Shown here: in pieces, positions 11,198-22,012 of the stretch
Numbering within the stretch: the first letter of the stretch is position 1
How the letters are laid out: every line of letters starts with the position of its first letter
Assembly: GCA_015680685.1 (NCBI GenBank)
Contig: MNCI01003833.1
Span: forward strand, 32,805-64,852
Origin: Gnetum montanum
Lineage: Eukaryota > Streptophyta > Gnetopsida > Gnetales > Gnetaceae
Reading direction: 5' to 3'
DNA: 32,048 bases
Notes under the pieces: generated by a model
Seen by the model: only the letters and a program-made list of their open reading frames with translations
Database searches by the model: none
Told to the model about the DNA's origin: nothing
Translations under genes and position numbers: made by a program

Positions 11198-12445
11198 TCA
11201 AACATAGAATGGTTTTAGGTACACGTGATTTGTAGGATTGGCAAACTCATTTCCATCCATGTCAATGAGTTTGAAAGCCCCGTTATCATATGCCTTGATG
11301 ACTAAGTAAGGTCATTCCCAGTTAGCTAAGAATTTATCTGAGTGTTCATGGACAACCTTGAGAACTAGGTCACCTTCCTTGATTGGCCGCTTAGGTGGAT
11401 CGTGTTGATGATGTCACCGTTGTTGTCTCTAGTACCATTCAATTTGATCAAGTGCTTGTACTCTTTCTTCCTCCACCAAGTCAAGGTCAACAATGCATAG
11501 TTCATTGTTCTAACCTTCATCAAGGAGGTTAGAGAGCATTATCCACAGAGAGGGAACCTGTAACTCCAAAGGTAACACAACTTCAGACCTGTATATAAGG
11601 CTATATGGTGTTTTACTTGTGGACATTCAATGCGTTGTTCGGTATGCCCATAATGCATAGATTAATTACTCATGCCATCATTTCTTTCTCTGATTCAACA
11701 TCTTTTTGAGCACATGATGACCATTTTATTCATAGACTTCACTTGACCATTGCCCTATGGGTAGTAGGGTGATGAAAATCAATGTTTAATACCTAGGCTT
11801 TCATAGAAGCTTTTAGTATCCGTATTGCTGGACTGTTGTCCGTTATCAGTAACTATGGTCATCAAGATACCAAAGAGGGTCACGATGTTTTCTAATATGA
11901 AATTGAAAACTTGTTTAGACATGGTTTTCCTAAGGGTAATAGCTTCTACCCATTTTGTAAAATATTTAGTCACAGTAATAATGAAGCTATGTCCTACTAA
12001 AGATGATGGTGTTATCATCCCAACAATGTCTAATCCCCATTTTTGGAATGGCCATGTGATTTGTGCAATATGCAACTCGTTAGGTAGCACATGTATTAGG
12101 TTACCATGCCTTTGGCAAGTGTTACATTTCTTGACCCTGGAGAAGAAATCGTACTCCATGTGTGGCTAATAATAGCCCAAATGTCTAATTTTCATTGCCA
12201 TTGTTTTGGGTGCTATATGCCCTTCACAAAGTCCTTCGTGAACCTATTCTACAATTGTTTGACCATCAATGCTATTAACGTGCACTAACAGAATTCCTTC
12301 ATAGGATCTACGACACAAGGTGTCTCCTATTAATGCATATTGCTAAGAGCATTTTTGCACTGCGTCCTTTTGGGCACACATCAAATGTTGTAACGGTTCA
12401 CCTTGTAGAAGGTACTCTTTTATGTCATCATACCATTCTATCACT
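11198..12445 (-). pseudogene. A2 integrase (decayed)
   Basis: Integrase inserts the cDNA copy into host DNA. The minus-strand translation shows the N-terminal zinc-binding domain (VHEGLCEGH... then CNTCQRHGN), then the catalytic core with WPFQKWGLDIVG, FTKWVEA and IVTDNGQQ carrying the first two acidic residues. In the segment just after (about 11720-11780) the sequence reads GNGQVKSMNK, where the third catalytic acid of the DDE triad is Lys instead of Glu (a G-to-A change). The C-terminus reads IDMDGNEFANPTN and ends at a TGA (11198-11200), with no chromodomain, as in Tat elements. Stops and frameshifts break the region between the core and the C-terminus. The family call is secure; the enzyme is dead. 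Confidence 0.85.
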
Positions 12446-13470
12446 TATGTAGTGCTCATGGACGCTATGGGTATTTCATTGAGAGTGTCGGTTATGGTTT
12501 TGGTACAATTTGTTATGGAGCTAGGTAACATATGGAACATCTGAGGTGTCATGTTCAAGGCTAGTGTAGCAAGTGCATCAGTGATGGTATTTTCATTCCT
12601 AGGAATATGTTGCACATATACGTTGATCAATTATTTTAGTAAGTGTTTAGTCAAGTCATAGTATGGTTGCAAATGAGAAGCTTTACATGCGTAAACCTTT
12701 GTGACTTGATTTATCACTAACTGTGAGTCGCCTCGAACTACAAGACCCGTAATTCTCGAAGTTAGTGCTGCTATAAGACCTCTAAGAAGACCTTTGTACT
12801 CTACCACGTTGTTGGTACAAGGGAATTTTAGTCGATAGGAAAAGGGACAAATTTCTCTAGAAGGATACATTATGATGGCTACAACACTTCCTCCTTGGGA
12901 GGTACATGCTCCATTGAAGTACAAGATTGCATCATAGTTATCAGGCACCGTGTCTATGCTGTTAATATTCTCCTCAAGGAATTTAGTGTTGATTGTCACT
13001 TGATCTTGTGTTGGTGATGCAGTCAACTGATTGACTATTACTTGACCCCTAGTGGAGGATTGAAGAACATAACATAGGTCAAACTTTGCAATCATTGCCT
13101 TCCATCTAGCTATCCTACTTGATTCATAGATGTTGTTGGTGATAGGTCGAAGCACGTTGTCTTTGCAAATGATATTGACTTGATTGCAGAAGATGTAATG
13201 TCACGAATTTTTTAAAGAAAAGATAAGGGCAAGACATAATCTTTCCACGTCATTGTATCATTGTTCATAGGCTACTAAGGTGTGGCTTAACTAGTAAACG
13301 GGGATCTCGATTCCATCTTCTCATTTTTGACAAAGCATAGATGCAATGGATGAATCAGATGTGGCGAGGTAGATGTAAAAAGGTTTATCACTTTGTGGGG
13401 GATGAACTATCGACAATTGAGCCAACTCCATTTTTATGTTTTCAAATGCTACTTGACGCTATTGAGTCCA
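12446..13470 (-). pseudogene. A2 tandem RNase H domains (decayed)
   Basis: Two RNase H-like domains follow RT. The first (about 13040-13460) has the retroviral connection-domain pattern: PFYLHLATSD, SMLCQK, VYxLSHTLVAYEQ and ARWKAMIAKFD. The second (about 12540-12990) is the archaeal-type domain typical of Tat elements: ILYFNGACTSQGG, NNVVEYKGLLRGL and VVRGDSQLVINQV. The first catalytic Asp (normally YFDGA) is Asn here, so the second domain is probably inactive; the Glu and the second Asp remain. This duplication is the best single marker of the Tat lineage in the window. Premature stops occur throughout. Confidence 0.85.
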
Positions 13471-14683
13471 TTAAAAATGGACATTCTTTTGCAGTAAATG
13501 CTGCATGGGTTTCAATTTGTCTATTAATTTTGTGATAAAATGTCTAATGAATTGTAGTCTACCTTGTAGGCCACATAATTCTTTAAGGTTCTTAGGTGGT
13601 TGCATGCTAGTTATTGCTTTAATCTTATCGAGGTCTACTTGTATCCTTGTTTCTGAGACTACGAAGCTAAGAATTTTTTCTATTTTAACTTTGAAGATGC
13701 ATTTCTTTGGGTTAAGTCTAAGGTCGTATTTGAGACAATGTTTGAGTATCAAGTCTAAGTCCTTTGCATGTTGCTCGGTTGTTTTGGACTTGACTACGAT
13801 GTCTTCTACATAATTGTTGAGAGAATCAAGCATATAATTGCTAAATATGTATGTCATTGCTCATTGATATGTAGCACCTACATTTTTGAGATCGAATGGC
13901 ATCATTATATAAAAGAACATGCCCCAAGGTGTCATGAAGGTTGTCCTGAGTTGGTGTTCTAGGTTGATCCTGATTTGGTTGTATCTTGAGAATCCATCCA
14001 TAAAGGATAACAATGCATACCCAGCAGTTGAGTCAATGAGTTGATTGATACTAGGTAGTAGGAAGTCATCTTTTATAGTGGCTATGTTGAGGTCATGGAA
14101 GTCAATGCATATGCAAATGATGTCATTCTTCTTGGGGACTACAACAATGTTGGATACCCAATCAACATAGTCAACGACTCGGATGAAACCGGCTTGGTAG
14201 AGCTTCGTGATTTCATTACGAACTGCCAATGCTACCTTAGGTTTAACCTTTCGTGCCTTTTGCTTTACTGGTCTAACTTTTTCATTGAGGATGATGTTAT
14301 GCTAGATGATGCGAGGGTCCAGTTTCGGCATATCGTTATATGACCAAGAAAATGTTTTGATGTTGTTCTTCAGCACTTGTATAATGTCATTGGAAAGTTG
14401 TGGATTTGGTAGACTACTTAGTTTTAATGTTTTAGCTTCACCACTAGACATAGTTATGGGGACTTCAATGAGGGGATCTTCAGTGATGTTGTCAACTTCT
14501 AAGTCCAAAGTTTTAGTCATATCCTTGGGGCAGTCTGATGTTTCTTGAGTGGATGCCATCAAATTAACATGAAGAGATGAGTTTATATCTAAGGATTCTA
14601 GATTAATCACTCTTTTTATGGCCCCATGAGGTCCATTAATAGACAACGTTGAAAAGAGGTTCTTACTATCCATATTCTTGTTC
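13471..14683 (-). pseudogene. A2 reverse transcriptase (decayed)
   Basis: Reverse transcriptase copies the element RNA into DNA. In order on the minus strand: a linker (about 14300-14673), FSWSYNDMPKLDP, an EITKLYQAGFIR segment, VVVPKKND, CIDFHDLN, the SFMDGFSRYNQI motif with the first catalytic Asp, and PFDLKNVGATYQ. After a stop near 13861 come NYVEDIVVKS and the thumb (LNPKKCIFKV). The catalytic YVDD box reads YVED, so the first Asp of the pair is replaced. The segment begins at a plausible splice acceptor (TTTAATTTGGCAG, exon from 14683), and its first Met is only 10 nt in. That Met is unlikely to be a real start, because gag-pro continues from the other side of the intron. Confidence 0.88.
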
Positions 14684-14887
14684 CTGCCAAATTAAACCAA
14701 GAGCACCATGAGCAAGATTTTATTGACAAATGAGTTGCTAAATGTAAACTAGCTTCATGTAATTTATGTTCTGATGAAATTGTAGAATGTAGGGGTAGTT
14801 TAATGTCATACCTAGACCACATGGCAATTTTAGGCCTTACTGAGGAAATGATATCCTTGTTATATTTTTTTTATGTTATACATAGGT

Positions 14888-14896
14888 GTATATAAT
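14888..14896 (+). promoter_or_regulatory. Possible TATA box for the antisense gene
   Basis: GTATATAAT lies on the + strand about 450 bases before a strong splice donor at 15349 (GCAA/GTATGT) that could end a 5' untranslated or short coding exon. The acceptor would be CTATGCAG ending at 17958. This is position-based inference only. Confidence 0.25.
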
Positions 14897-14970
14897 GTTG
14901 CAACAAATAAGACTGCCACAAAATATAAGGGTAATCATAACATAGATGAAAATGAAATAGAATAAAATGG

Positions 14971-14990
14971 NNNNNNGAGGGGGGGGGGGG
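14971..14990. other. Assembly gap plus poly-G run
   Basis: Six N (14971-14976) are followed by a G-rich homopolymer. Sequence and length here are uncertain, so boundaries of the antisense gene's promoter region may be affected. Confidence 0.95.
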
Positions 14991-15027
14991 CGGCGGTTTA
15001 AAAGAAGTTTAAAAGTGAAGGAATGTC

Positions 15028-15190
15028 ATTTATGTCTTTGTTTGGAGGGCGACAACATGACCAGCATGAGAAAACTTCCACAGCATGAGTAGGCTTCACA
15101 ACATGAGCAGGCTTCATAGTGTGAACAACGTGAGCAGGAAGCAGCATGAGTAGGAAGTGACATGAGTAGGAAGTGGCATGACCTAGGTAC
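15028..15190 (+). repeat. CATGAGYAGG short repeat cluster
   Basis: GCATGAGTAGGCTTC, CATGAGCAGGCTTC, CGTGAGCAGGAAG and CATGAGTAGGAAG-type words repeat at about 17-25 base intervals. They lie in the region upstream of the antisense gene. Confidence 0.6.
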
Positions 15191-15326
15191 AGAGCGTGAG
15201 TGGCATTGGCAACAATGAAGGGGAAAGATAAATCAAACCAAATCAAGGGGAAGAAGTAGGCCAGCTCATCATTCGCAGAGGAGAGTGAACAAATGCTTCA
15301 ACGCCTTCCCCAACCTAAGATTTCAT

Positions 15327-15348
15327 CATGGATGGGGACTCTGTGCAA
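15327..15348 (+). other. Possible 5' exon end of the antisense gene
   Basis: ATGGATGGGGACTCTGTGCAA is followed by the donor GTATGT at 15349. If spliced to 17959, its frame does not match the downstream coding frame, so it would be an untranslated leader or a frame-damaged first exon. Weak call. Confidence 0.25.
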
Positions 15349-15784
15349 GTATGTTTTCTCTCACTCTTGTAGTGCAACGTGAGCAACCGTGTAAGCTGTT
15401 AGGGATGTTGTTTCGATGGGATTCTAGAGTGAGATAAGTTTGCTTTTGGTGTTGGGTCTCATGGCTTGATTTATTTCACATTATGTAAATTTGGGATATC
15501 TGGGCGTTACAGGGTTTTATGGGGCTTGCCATTTTCTGGAATTGTTATTTTTCTTTGGGCCTTGGCTTGAGTTGTAGAGACGTAGCCCTAGCATGCATTT
15601 GAATTGTAGGGACGCATGTGTACCCTAGCATGAGTTGCAAGGGATGCCAAAGCCTGCAAGTTTTTTTTAATTTTTGGATGATCGATCAGCGTGGGTTGAG
15701 CATGAGCAACCTAGGGTACACCCAGTGTGAGCAGCCTAGGGTATGAGCGTGGATGCAGGGATTAAGAGGGCATGAGTTCCAAAT

Positions 15785-15975
15785 GAAAGTGATTTTTGTT
15801 AATTTTTTCTTGGGCATGAGTGCCCCAGGAAACTATGAATTTTTGTCAATTTTTTCTTGGGCATGAGCACCCCAGGAAATTGCAATTTTTTTTCAATTTT
15901 TTCTTGGGTGTGAGTGCCCCAGGAAACTGTGATTTTTTGTTAATTTTTGCTTGTGTGTGAGCGCCTCAGGGAAAG
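15785..15975 (+). repeat. 47-bp tandem repeat with hairpin core
   Basis: Four units are anchored at 15811, 15858, 15905 and 15952, exactly 47 bases apart. Each has a palindromic core of the type GGGCATGAGTGCCCCAGG followed by a T-rich spacer. The core folds as GGGCA/TGCCC around TGAG. The last unit has drifted. Confidence 0.85.
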
Positions 15976-16621
15976 CTAATTTTCATGTATGGGATAAAAC
16001 TACAATTTTGTGTTTACTTTTTTGTGCCTGGAGCAAGTTCTTAACTGCTTCTATAGCATTAGTTGTGCCATTACATGATTTACAGTGTTTGTGGGTTACA
16101 ACGTGAGCTGCGTTGTGAGTGAGTTCCCTTATCACTTTTACTGCAACATGCACTATAATATGAATTCCCTAGAACTAGCACATGAGGAACCTATTTTTTC
16201 GGTGTTGCTGGTTATTTTTCCTCTTTTGTCTTTACTTTCTCAGGTTAGATAGTGAATGTACATGTTTTGCATTTGCACTTGTTTGTTGGTTTACCGTGAG
16301 ATGAATTTTTAAATGTATCCTAACAAGCATTAAATTCGTCAAATAAACATTAATTCCCTTGTCTCATGGGGTGGTCTTGTATTTGTGTTGAATGTTATTT
16401 ACTTGTTAGGTTTATTTATTTATTTTATTTTTAGTTTATATGTTTGAAACACCATAAAAAAATCGTGAGTCAGCCTCAGGCAAAGATTCGCAATTCAGGC
16501 AAGGGCGCATCTCAGCATTCCAGGGGGGGGGGGGAATAAGACAGAGCAACACCAAGAGGTGCACAACATTGAGTCCTCGACTTCTTATGCAGATGCCTAA
16601 TCTTTCTATGCTTTTTCTGTT

Positions 16622-17037
16622 TGCGCTATATCACGCAACGAAGCGTAATGGCGCTTAGCGTAATGGTGTTTCAACATAGTCCGGCATTAGAAGGATAGTT
16701 GCTTCAGCATCAGGAGAAGCTTAAGCAGCGTGATATGCAATTTCTTGTGTATTTTGCTAAGTCTTTAGTTCAAAGACAAGTTTATGCTCTGTTATGCACG
16801 GCAGCGTAATAAGCTCCAGAATAGTCAAAGGCAAAGTCTAAGACAATGCGACTGCTCAATCATACGCTCATCACGCAATGGAGCGTATCGCAACATATTG
16901 CGTTGCCAAACTAGACATTGTTTACGCTTCATTACGCGTGGTTGTGTAAGCGAGCGTAAAACGAATTTAATTCCATTGTTCCCATGTTACGTTACGCTCA
17001 TACAAGCAACACAGCGTGAATGAGCGTAATGTAACCC
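16622..17037 (+). repeat. U3 palindrome array, AGCGTAAT type
   Basis: Repeated inverted pairs of TTACGCTC/GAGCGTAA and AGCGTAAT/ATTACGC occur near 16640, 16800, 16870, 16925 and 17000. The repeat word differs from those in A1 and S2 but shares the core AGCGTA. Confidence 0.8.
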
Positions 17038-17209
17038 AAGACAGTTGAAACATGCCCAACGCGCGTCTCTTCTTCACACGCACAATACACGAACAAGCAT
17101 GTTGTGCGTAATCAGGAAGTTTGACGCAAAATTAGTCAAGTCAACAGTACCCGAAACACGCGGGAGACACATCATCAGGGTTGCACCTTTTCCATGGAGC
17201 GTCGCAGCT

Positions 17210-17217
17210 TATAAATA
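17210..17217 (+). promoter_or_regulatory. TATA box of solo LTR S1
   Basis: TATAAATA with the conserved AGGGGTTGGCAA about 20 bases downstream, as in A1 and S2. It points toward the antisense gene. Confidence 0.6.
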
Positions 17218-17958
17218 CCCTAGTTGACAAAGATACAGGGGTTGGCAAATCAGAGAAGCAAAGGCATTTTTTCTGAGCACCAGAGCACTTATCACTTTTG
17301 GAGCAGAGATACAGAGAGCAGCGCCTCGGAAATTGTTGATAGTATCACCTTGCAACAGAAACAGAGCACAGTTCACTTTGAGCGCTGGTGACAGGAGTAA
17401 TCATTCTGCTGGGAAGACTCTATTGGTCAGAAACAGTTGATCGGTAGACGTTAGAGCTTGGCCTTCCTTGCATCTCGGCTTTAGCCCACGAGGTAGATCA
17501 GACTTCTGTTTGGACCGTTTTGCTTGTTTTTTTGTGCTTGCTTCACATCCAATAATCGGGGATTCCCCAGTGTAATTTCTCATACAAAATATACATTTTT
17601 TCGAGTCAAAGCACGAATCTTGAAACTACGTGCTTCTCTTATGCCAGCCTCCTTTTATCGTGTTTAACGTTATCACCGTTGCGATCCATCTACATCGTTT
17701 ACTCCTCATTTTACGATTCCTCAGATCAGATCGTTTTCATGAAATATTCATCGGTTTACTGATTAGTAAGTCCCTGTTTGATCGACAAGACCGTTCAGGG
17801 CGCCGCGGATTCGTTTTTCCAGCATAGCCCTCGCGCGGATCCGTGGCTTAAACTATGTACAAGGAATTTGTTCGGTATTTTCCAGCTGTCGACGTTTTCC
17901 ATCGTTACAATGTTTTACATGTTTTAAGTTACTTACCTAAGGTTCTGGCTCTATGCAG

Positions 17959-20900
17959 GGGACCTAAGCCTTTTCTCCTTGTGGTTGAAGTTGTTGGTGT
18001 GCTATCTTGGTTTGGACCTTTGGAACTAAACATGCCTAGTTATGACATGTAGATCGAGGCACATGTAATATGGTTTTTTTTTAATGTTGTTGCATTTTTA
18101 TCATTTATTCTGCATAATTTCAACATTGTCATATGGTCTCATTTGAGTGAGCAGCTAACTCGTGATATTGTTGAGACCATGTTGCCTGGCTCAACATGAG
18201 GCATGTTAGCTTTTGTTGTTGACATAGATGAGGGACCATATGTAATTGAGGGGGATGCTCTTGAAGGTCCTAGATCTACACGTACTTTGACTCGTGTGTG
18301 GAGATTACTATCTTGCAGCCATTACAATAGTAGTAGCACATTGCTTCTAGCCTACCGTGTACATACACTATTCCAAAATCCACCTGAAACAGTATACAGA
18401 GTAGAAAAGTATGTTCTTTTATACTTGTATTAAATTTGGTTCCTTTAGCATTATATCATTACTTATGTATGAATACTTTTTCTTTTCCAGGCCCCTTTTT
18501 GCTGAGCATGGATTGCATGAGGATGATCGTGGGCTTGCCTTAGCACGTATAGCCTTAGAGGCATTTATGATGGTCCCCACTCTTCGTGCTATAGTGCTAG
18601 GCTAGACCAAGGATGCTATTTTCAATTATCCTAGGCAATTCTCTAGGGCCCTTGAATGTTGTCAAGTTTGTGGTTGGCTGCATAAGGATTGGTCCCGTGA
18701 TGGGCCTATTTTTCCTCAAATGGTTGATCTTGCAGCAAGTGTGCCTACTCCGTTTGCTAATGGTAAATGATTGTATTCCAGGCTTGGTTTTCATTTTTGT
18801 TACATCATTTCTTATCATATTTGTAATTTTTGCTCAATGTATTCTATGTCTTTTCTACAGCAGTCATTCCCCTTAATGAGGTTACCATCATATCTGGATG
18901 TACTGAGGCCACTCTCTTTATGAAGTTTGGAGAGATAGAAGAGTCACAAAGGTGGCTGCACAAGAAGGCATCTGAACAAATCATCATCCATCTTACAAAT
19001 GTGGGCTTGATGGACCTATTTACTGCCTTGACTCCTAGCATTCCTATGACCAAAATGGTTTCTATCATTGACTCTTTTAAAGATGATGTCTCCTATTTTA
19101 CTACATGAGTTCGGGGAGTTAAGGTGTCTTTCCACCTCACCGCTGAATTCTTTTCCAACCTTTTCAGCGTGGCAATGGATGGTGATAAGGTGGCAGTGGA
19201 TAGAGGAACTAGAGAAGGTCATGTGATTAAGGAACTTGAAGACTGGCTAGGTGTACCATGGGGTGCTAAGGGTTTTGCCATGCAAGATGATACTCGCTTG
19301 ATGAAGGTAAATTTTCTATACCCGCTCTTTAGAGCACGAGCATTCCCTAAGTCTCTTTCCCAAGAAAGAAGTCTTGGGATTGAGTCTACACGTGTTTTGC
19401 GCTCAGTCTTGGAGACTGGTATGTGCTAAAATTGGGCACAATTCCTTGTATTAGGCCTACATGGAGAGATCATTAGGCTACGTTGCAATGTTGATGCTAA
19501 GTCCCACGTTACCTTTTCCTTTTTTGCGGGCTATCTCCGTAGGTTTGCTGAGTTCTTAGTGGTCTATGGGGATAACCATTCTGTGTTAAGAGATCATTCA
19601 CAATTGTCTCACCCCTGGATCCGTCATCTATTTAACACTAATAGATCCCAAGATCCACCTGAAGGCATTGAGGAATCAGTCTCTATCACAACAAGGGGTG
19701 CAGCCAGTCATTCCCATCATTCACGTGATAGCTTGGGGTTGGAACCACCTAAACTGCACACAACTGTTAGGAGAGCTAAGCACTTGATTCATGAGACTGT
19801 CGGGAAGGCCAAGGCTAAGGTTAAAAAGATTGAGCATCCAAGAGAACCTGTTATAGAGGTGAGACCATCAAGGGCAAAGAATATTCAATTCATCTTGCCA
19901 GGAGTGGATAAGTATTTTTATTTTTTTTCTTTAAGTGTTTTTTTCTTTTTGAATTTATTTGCTTACTTAAATCTTCCTACCTACTATGTCATGCTAACTT
20001 TAGATTTATTGGTGTTAAGAGAGGATACTCATGAGAGGGAAAGGGAAGAATTAGCTCTAATGGGTGAGCCTAAAATGATTATCACTGAGTGTTATGAAGA
20101 GGAGGAAATGAGAGAAGAAGCAGTTGGGGCTATTCCCATCTTGCGGGAAGAGGATGAAATGGATACCATGGGAGTGACACTTGAGGAGGCTTTAGATGCC
20201 CTTAAGCATTCAAGCGAGGATAAAGGTGTTTTTGATGGTTTCTTTGATGGGTCTCTACACCTTGGTGATCCACCTAAGTTGACCAGCAAAGGGCTGCTTG
20301 GTATGTCTTGTTAGTTTGACCCACATTTCGTATCTTCTTAGCTTTGTACATTTTTTTGATTGTCATGACTTTTCGTAACATTAGAAATGGATGCTAAAGT
20401 GCTTCAAGCACATGCATCTCAAGCTGATGGGTCGAAGTTAGAGGCCCCAGTTGAGGTGTCATCCGATATAGATTCAACATCCACCAATCCATTGAGGCTA
20501 TGGCATGAGATGCCTAATAATGTAGACTTTGTTACTAGCATCGTCAATGATGTTGTTGCTCATCTATGATAGGCTCATCCTAAATTAGGTGTGTACTTTA
20601 TACCAAGGGCTTGAGTTCATTGTCATTTTGCATCTATTGGAGATCTCTTATTATCTCATGCATGTAACATTTATACTTGTAGGTGCGAAGCTTCAATGGA
20701 GTCCTTCTGAGGCTACCCATATTGATGGTCTCCCAGAATTACCCAAAGATATTGAGAAGATCCCAAGAGGGATTTATGATGCGGTTTCAAGTTGTGTTGT
20801 TCCTAATTCCAAGTCTCTCTAGACATGCAGGCGCTCAATTGAATAGCTATTACTTGAAATCCAATCATTCAAGGAAAATTTAGCAAAGATGACAGAGGAG

Positions 20901-21641
20901 AGGAATGACTTGCAAGCCCGTTATGATTTTCCTCTACTAGATTAGTAGGTGATAGTACCTAGCGCACATCTAAGATCACCTATGCATGTTATTGGGTAGG
21001 CTTGAATAGCAAGGTGAAGGTGATTTGGGATCTAGTTGAACAGAGGGCCCAGATGGATTTGTTGAATAGGAAGTGCCATGACTGGAAATCCTTTGCATCC
21101 AAAGTATGTAAATGGGGCCAGGATTAGAAATATCATAAGCACCAATACAAAAATTATTGAAGGAGGAATCAGTTGAACATCGTCGGTTGGAGATGTTCAT
21201 GGAGGGGTTAGGCTTGTGCTCTTCCTATGACAAGTTTGTTGAGTGTACAGAAGTGGAGGGGTATCCTGAGAGATCCATCACCACTGCCTTTGGGGAAGCT
21301 TCAACAAGTATGTTCTCTCTTGAGCACCCTTCCTAGTCTTCAATGGACAAGGGTAAAACCGTAGCCAATATTGACCTCCGACTTGAGAAAGACTAGGCAT
21401 GCATGCCCAAAGAAGAGATTCTACGGTGCTTGGAAGCTAATCTCAGGCCTTCTTCTCCTGTGAGTGTTTTAATCTTGTATCATTTTATTGCTTTTAATCA
21501 TCTTTTTCTTTTTAGTAAATTTTTTTGTTTGTGTTTACTTATTTTTTTGTTTTGTTTTCCTTTTCTTGATAGGGACGTGGTGGTGGTGAGGCTGGCCCCA
21601 GTGGGATTGGAGCTAATGATGTAGAGGAGTTTGGGGATTAG
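17959..21641 (+). pseudogene. Spliced antisense passenger gene inside A2 (about 980 codons)
   Basis: Eight exons are joined by seven GT-AG introns of 82-113 bases: ATG at 18032 (frame open back to an acceptor at 17958), exons 18032-18064, 18155-18408, 18491-18762, 18861-19911, 20020-20300, 20385-20588, 20683-21459, 21573-21641, with TAG at 21639. Phases match at every junction. In exons 1-6 the stops are TAG 18050, TGA 18197, TAG 18603, TGA 19106, TAA 19427 and TGA-TAG 20567-20572; each is one C-to-T step from CAG, CGA or CAA. Exon 7 also has frameshifts. Visible features are a block around residues 200-330 (LVDLFT-like helices, VRGVKVSFHLTAEFF, ELEDWLGVPWG), a Lys-rich stretch (KAKAKVKKIEH), an acidic stretch (CYEEEEMREE), a coiled-coil-like part and a Gly-rich tail. 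The VRG block resembles accessory plant-transposon protein domains; function unknown. Confidence 0.8.
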
Positions 21642-21898
21642 CCCCTCTCCTAATACTAATGCATGGTTTAGCTTGTTAGTCTTGTCATTTTTTTGACTTG
21701 CTATTTTATCTTTTAGTTTTTTGACTTGTTTTGTTACTTTTGGAATATGTGCAGACAAATGTAACATGATCATGGTGTAATATGTCATCATCCTATTACC
21801 ATTTTAACACTCCATATTACATATATTTATATAAATTTTTCTTTCTTTTTTGAATTTATGTGTGAACTTGAATGTAAACTGGAATCATGTCTGGTAAA

Positions 21899-21909
21899 AA
21901 TAAAATAAA
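21899..21909 (+). terminator. Poly(A) signals of the antisense gene
   Basis: Two overlapping AATAAA hexamers lie about 260 bases after the TAG stop, in an AT-rich 3' untranslated region (21642 to about 21950) with no other feature. Confidence 0.5.
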
Positions 21910-22012
21910 TGAACATTGTAACTTGCAAAATGTAAATGATAATGATGTGGCGAAGTTTTGGTAAACTAACAATGTACTGTACTCTAGTTTAAATCCATTT
22001 CAGGCCATGCGT

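Larger units (their letters stand above)
16445..17909 (+). mobile_element. Solo LTR of family A (S1), perfect ATGTT duplication
   Basis: The LTR starts TGAAACACCATAAAA and ends ATCGTTACA. It is flanked by ATGTT at 16440-16444 and ATGTT at 17910-17914, an exact 5-bp target-site duplication. There is no internal retrotransposon sequence, so this is a solo LTR left by recombination between the two LTRs of a full element. It contains a palindrome array (16622-17037), TATAAATA at 17210, AGGGGTTGGCAA near 17238, and the shared U5 block at 17769-17853. It lies on the same strand as, and about 120 bases upstream of, the ATG of the antisense gene, so it could have supplied or disrupted its promoter. 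An unusual poly-G run lies at about 16522-16534. Confidence 0.93.

Noticed and set aside
11825-12288. + strand open frames opposite integrase
   Set aside because: The minus strand carries clear zinc-binding and DD-E core motifs of integrase.
18597-19222. Minus-strand open frames opposite the spliced gene
   Set aside because: The + strand shows splice signals, phase continuity and better protein composition; these are shadows.
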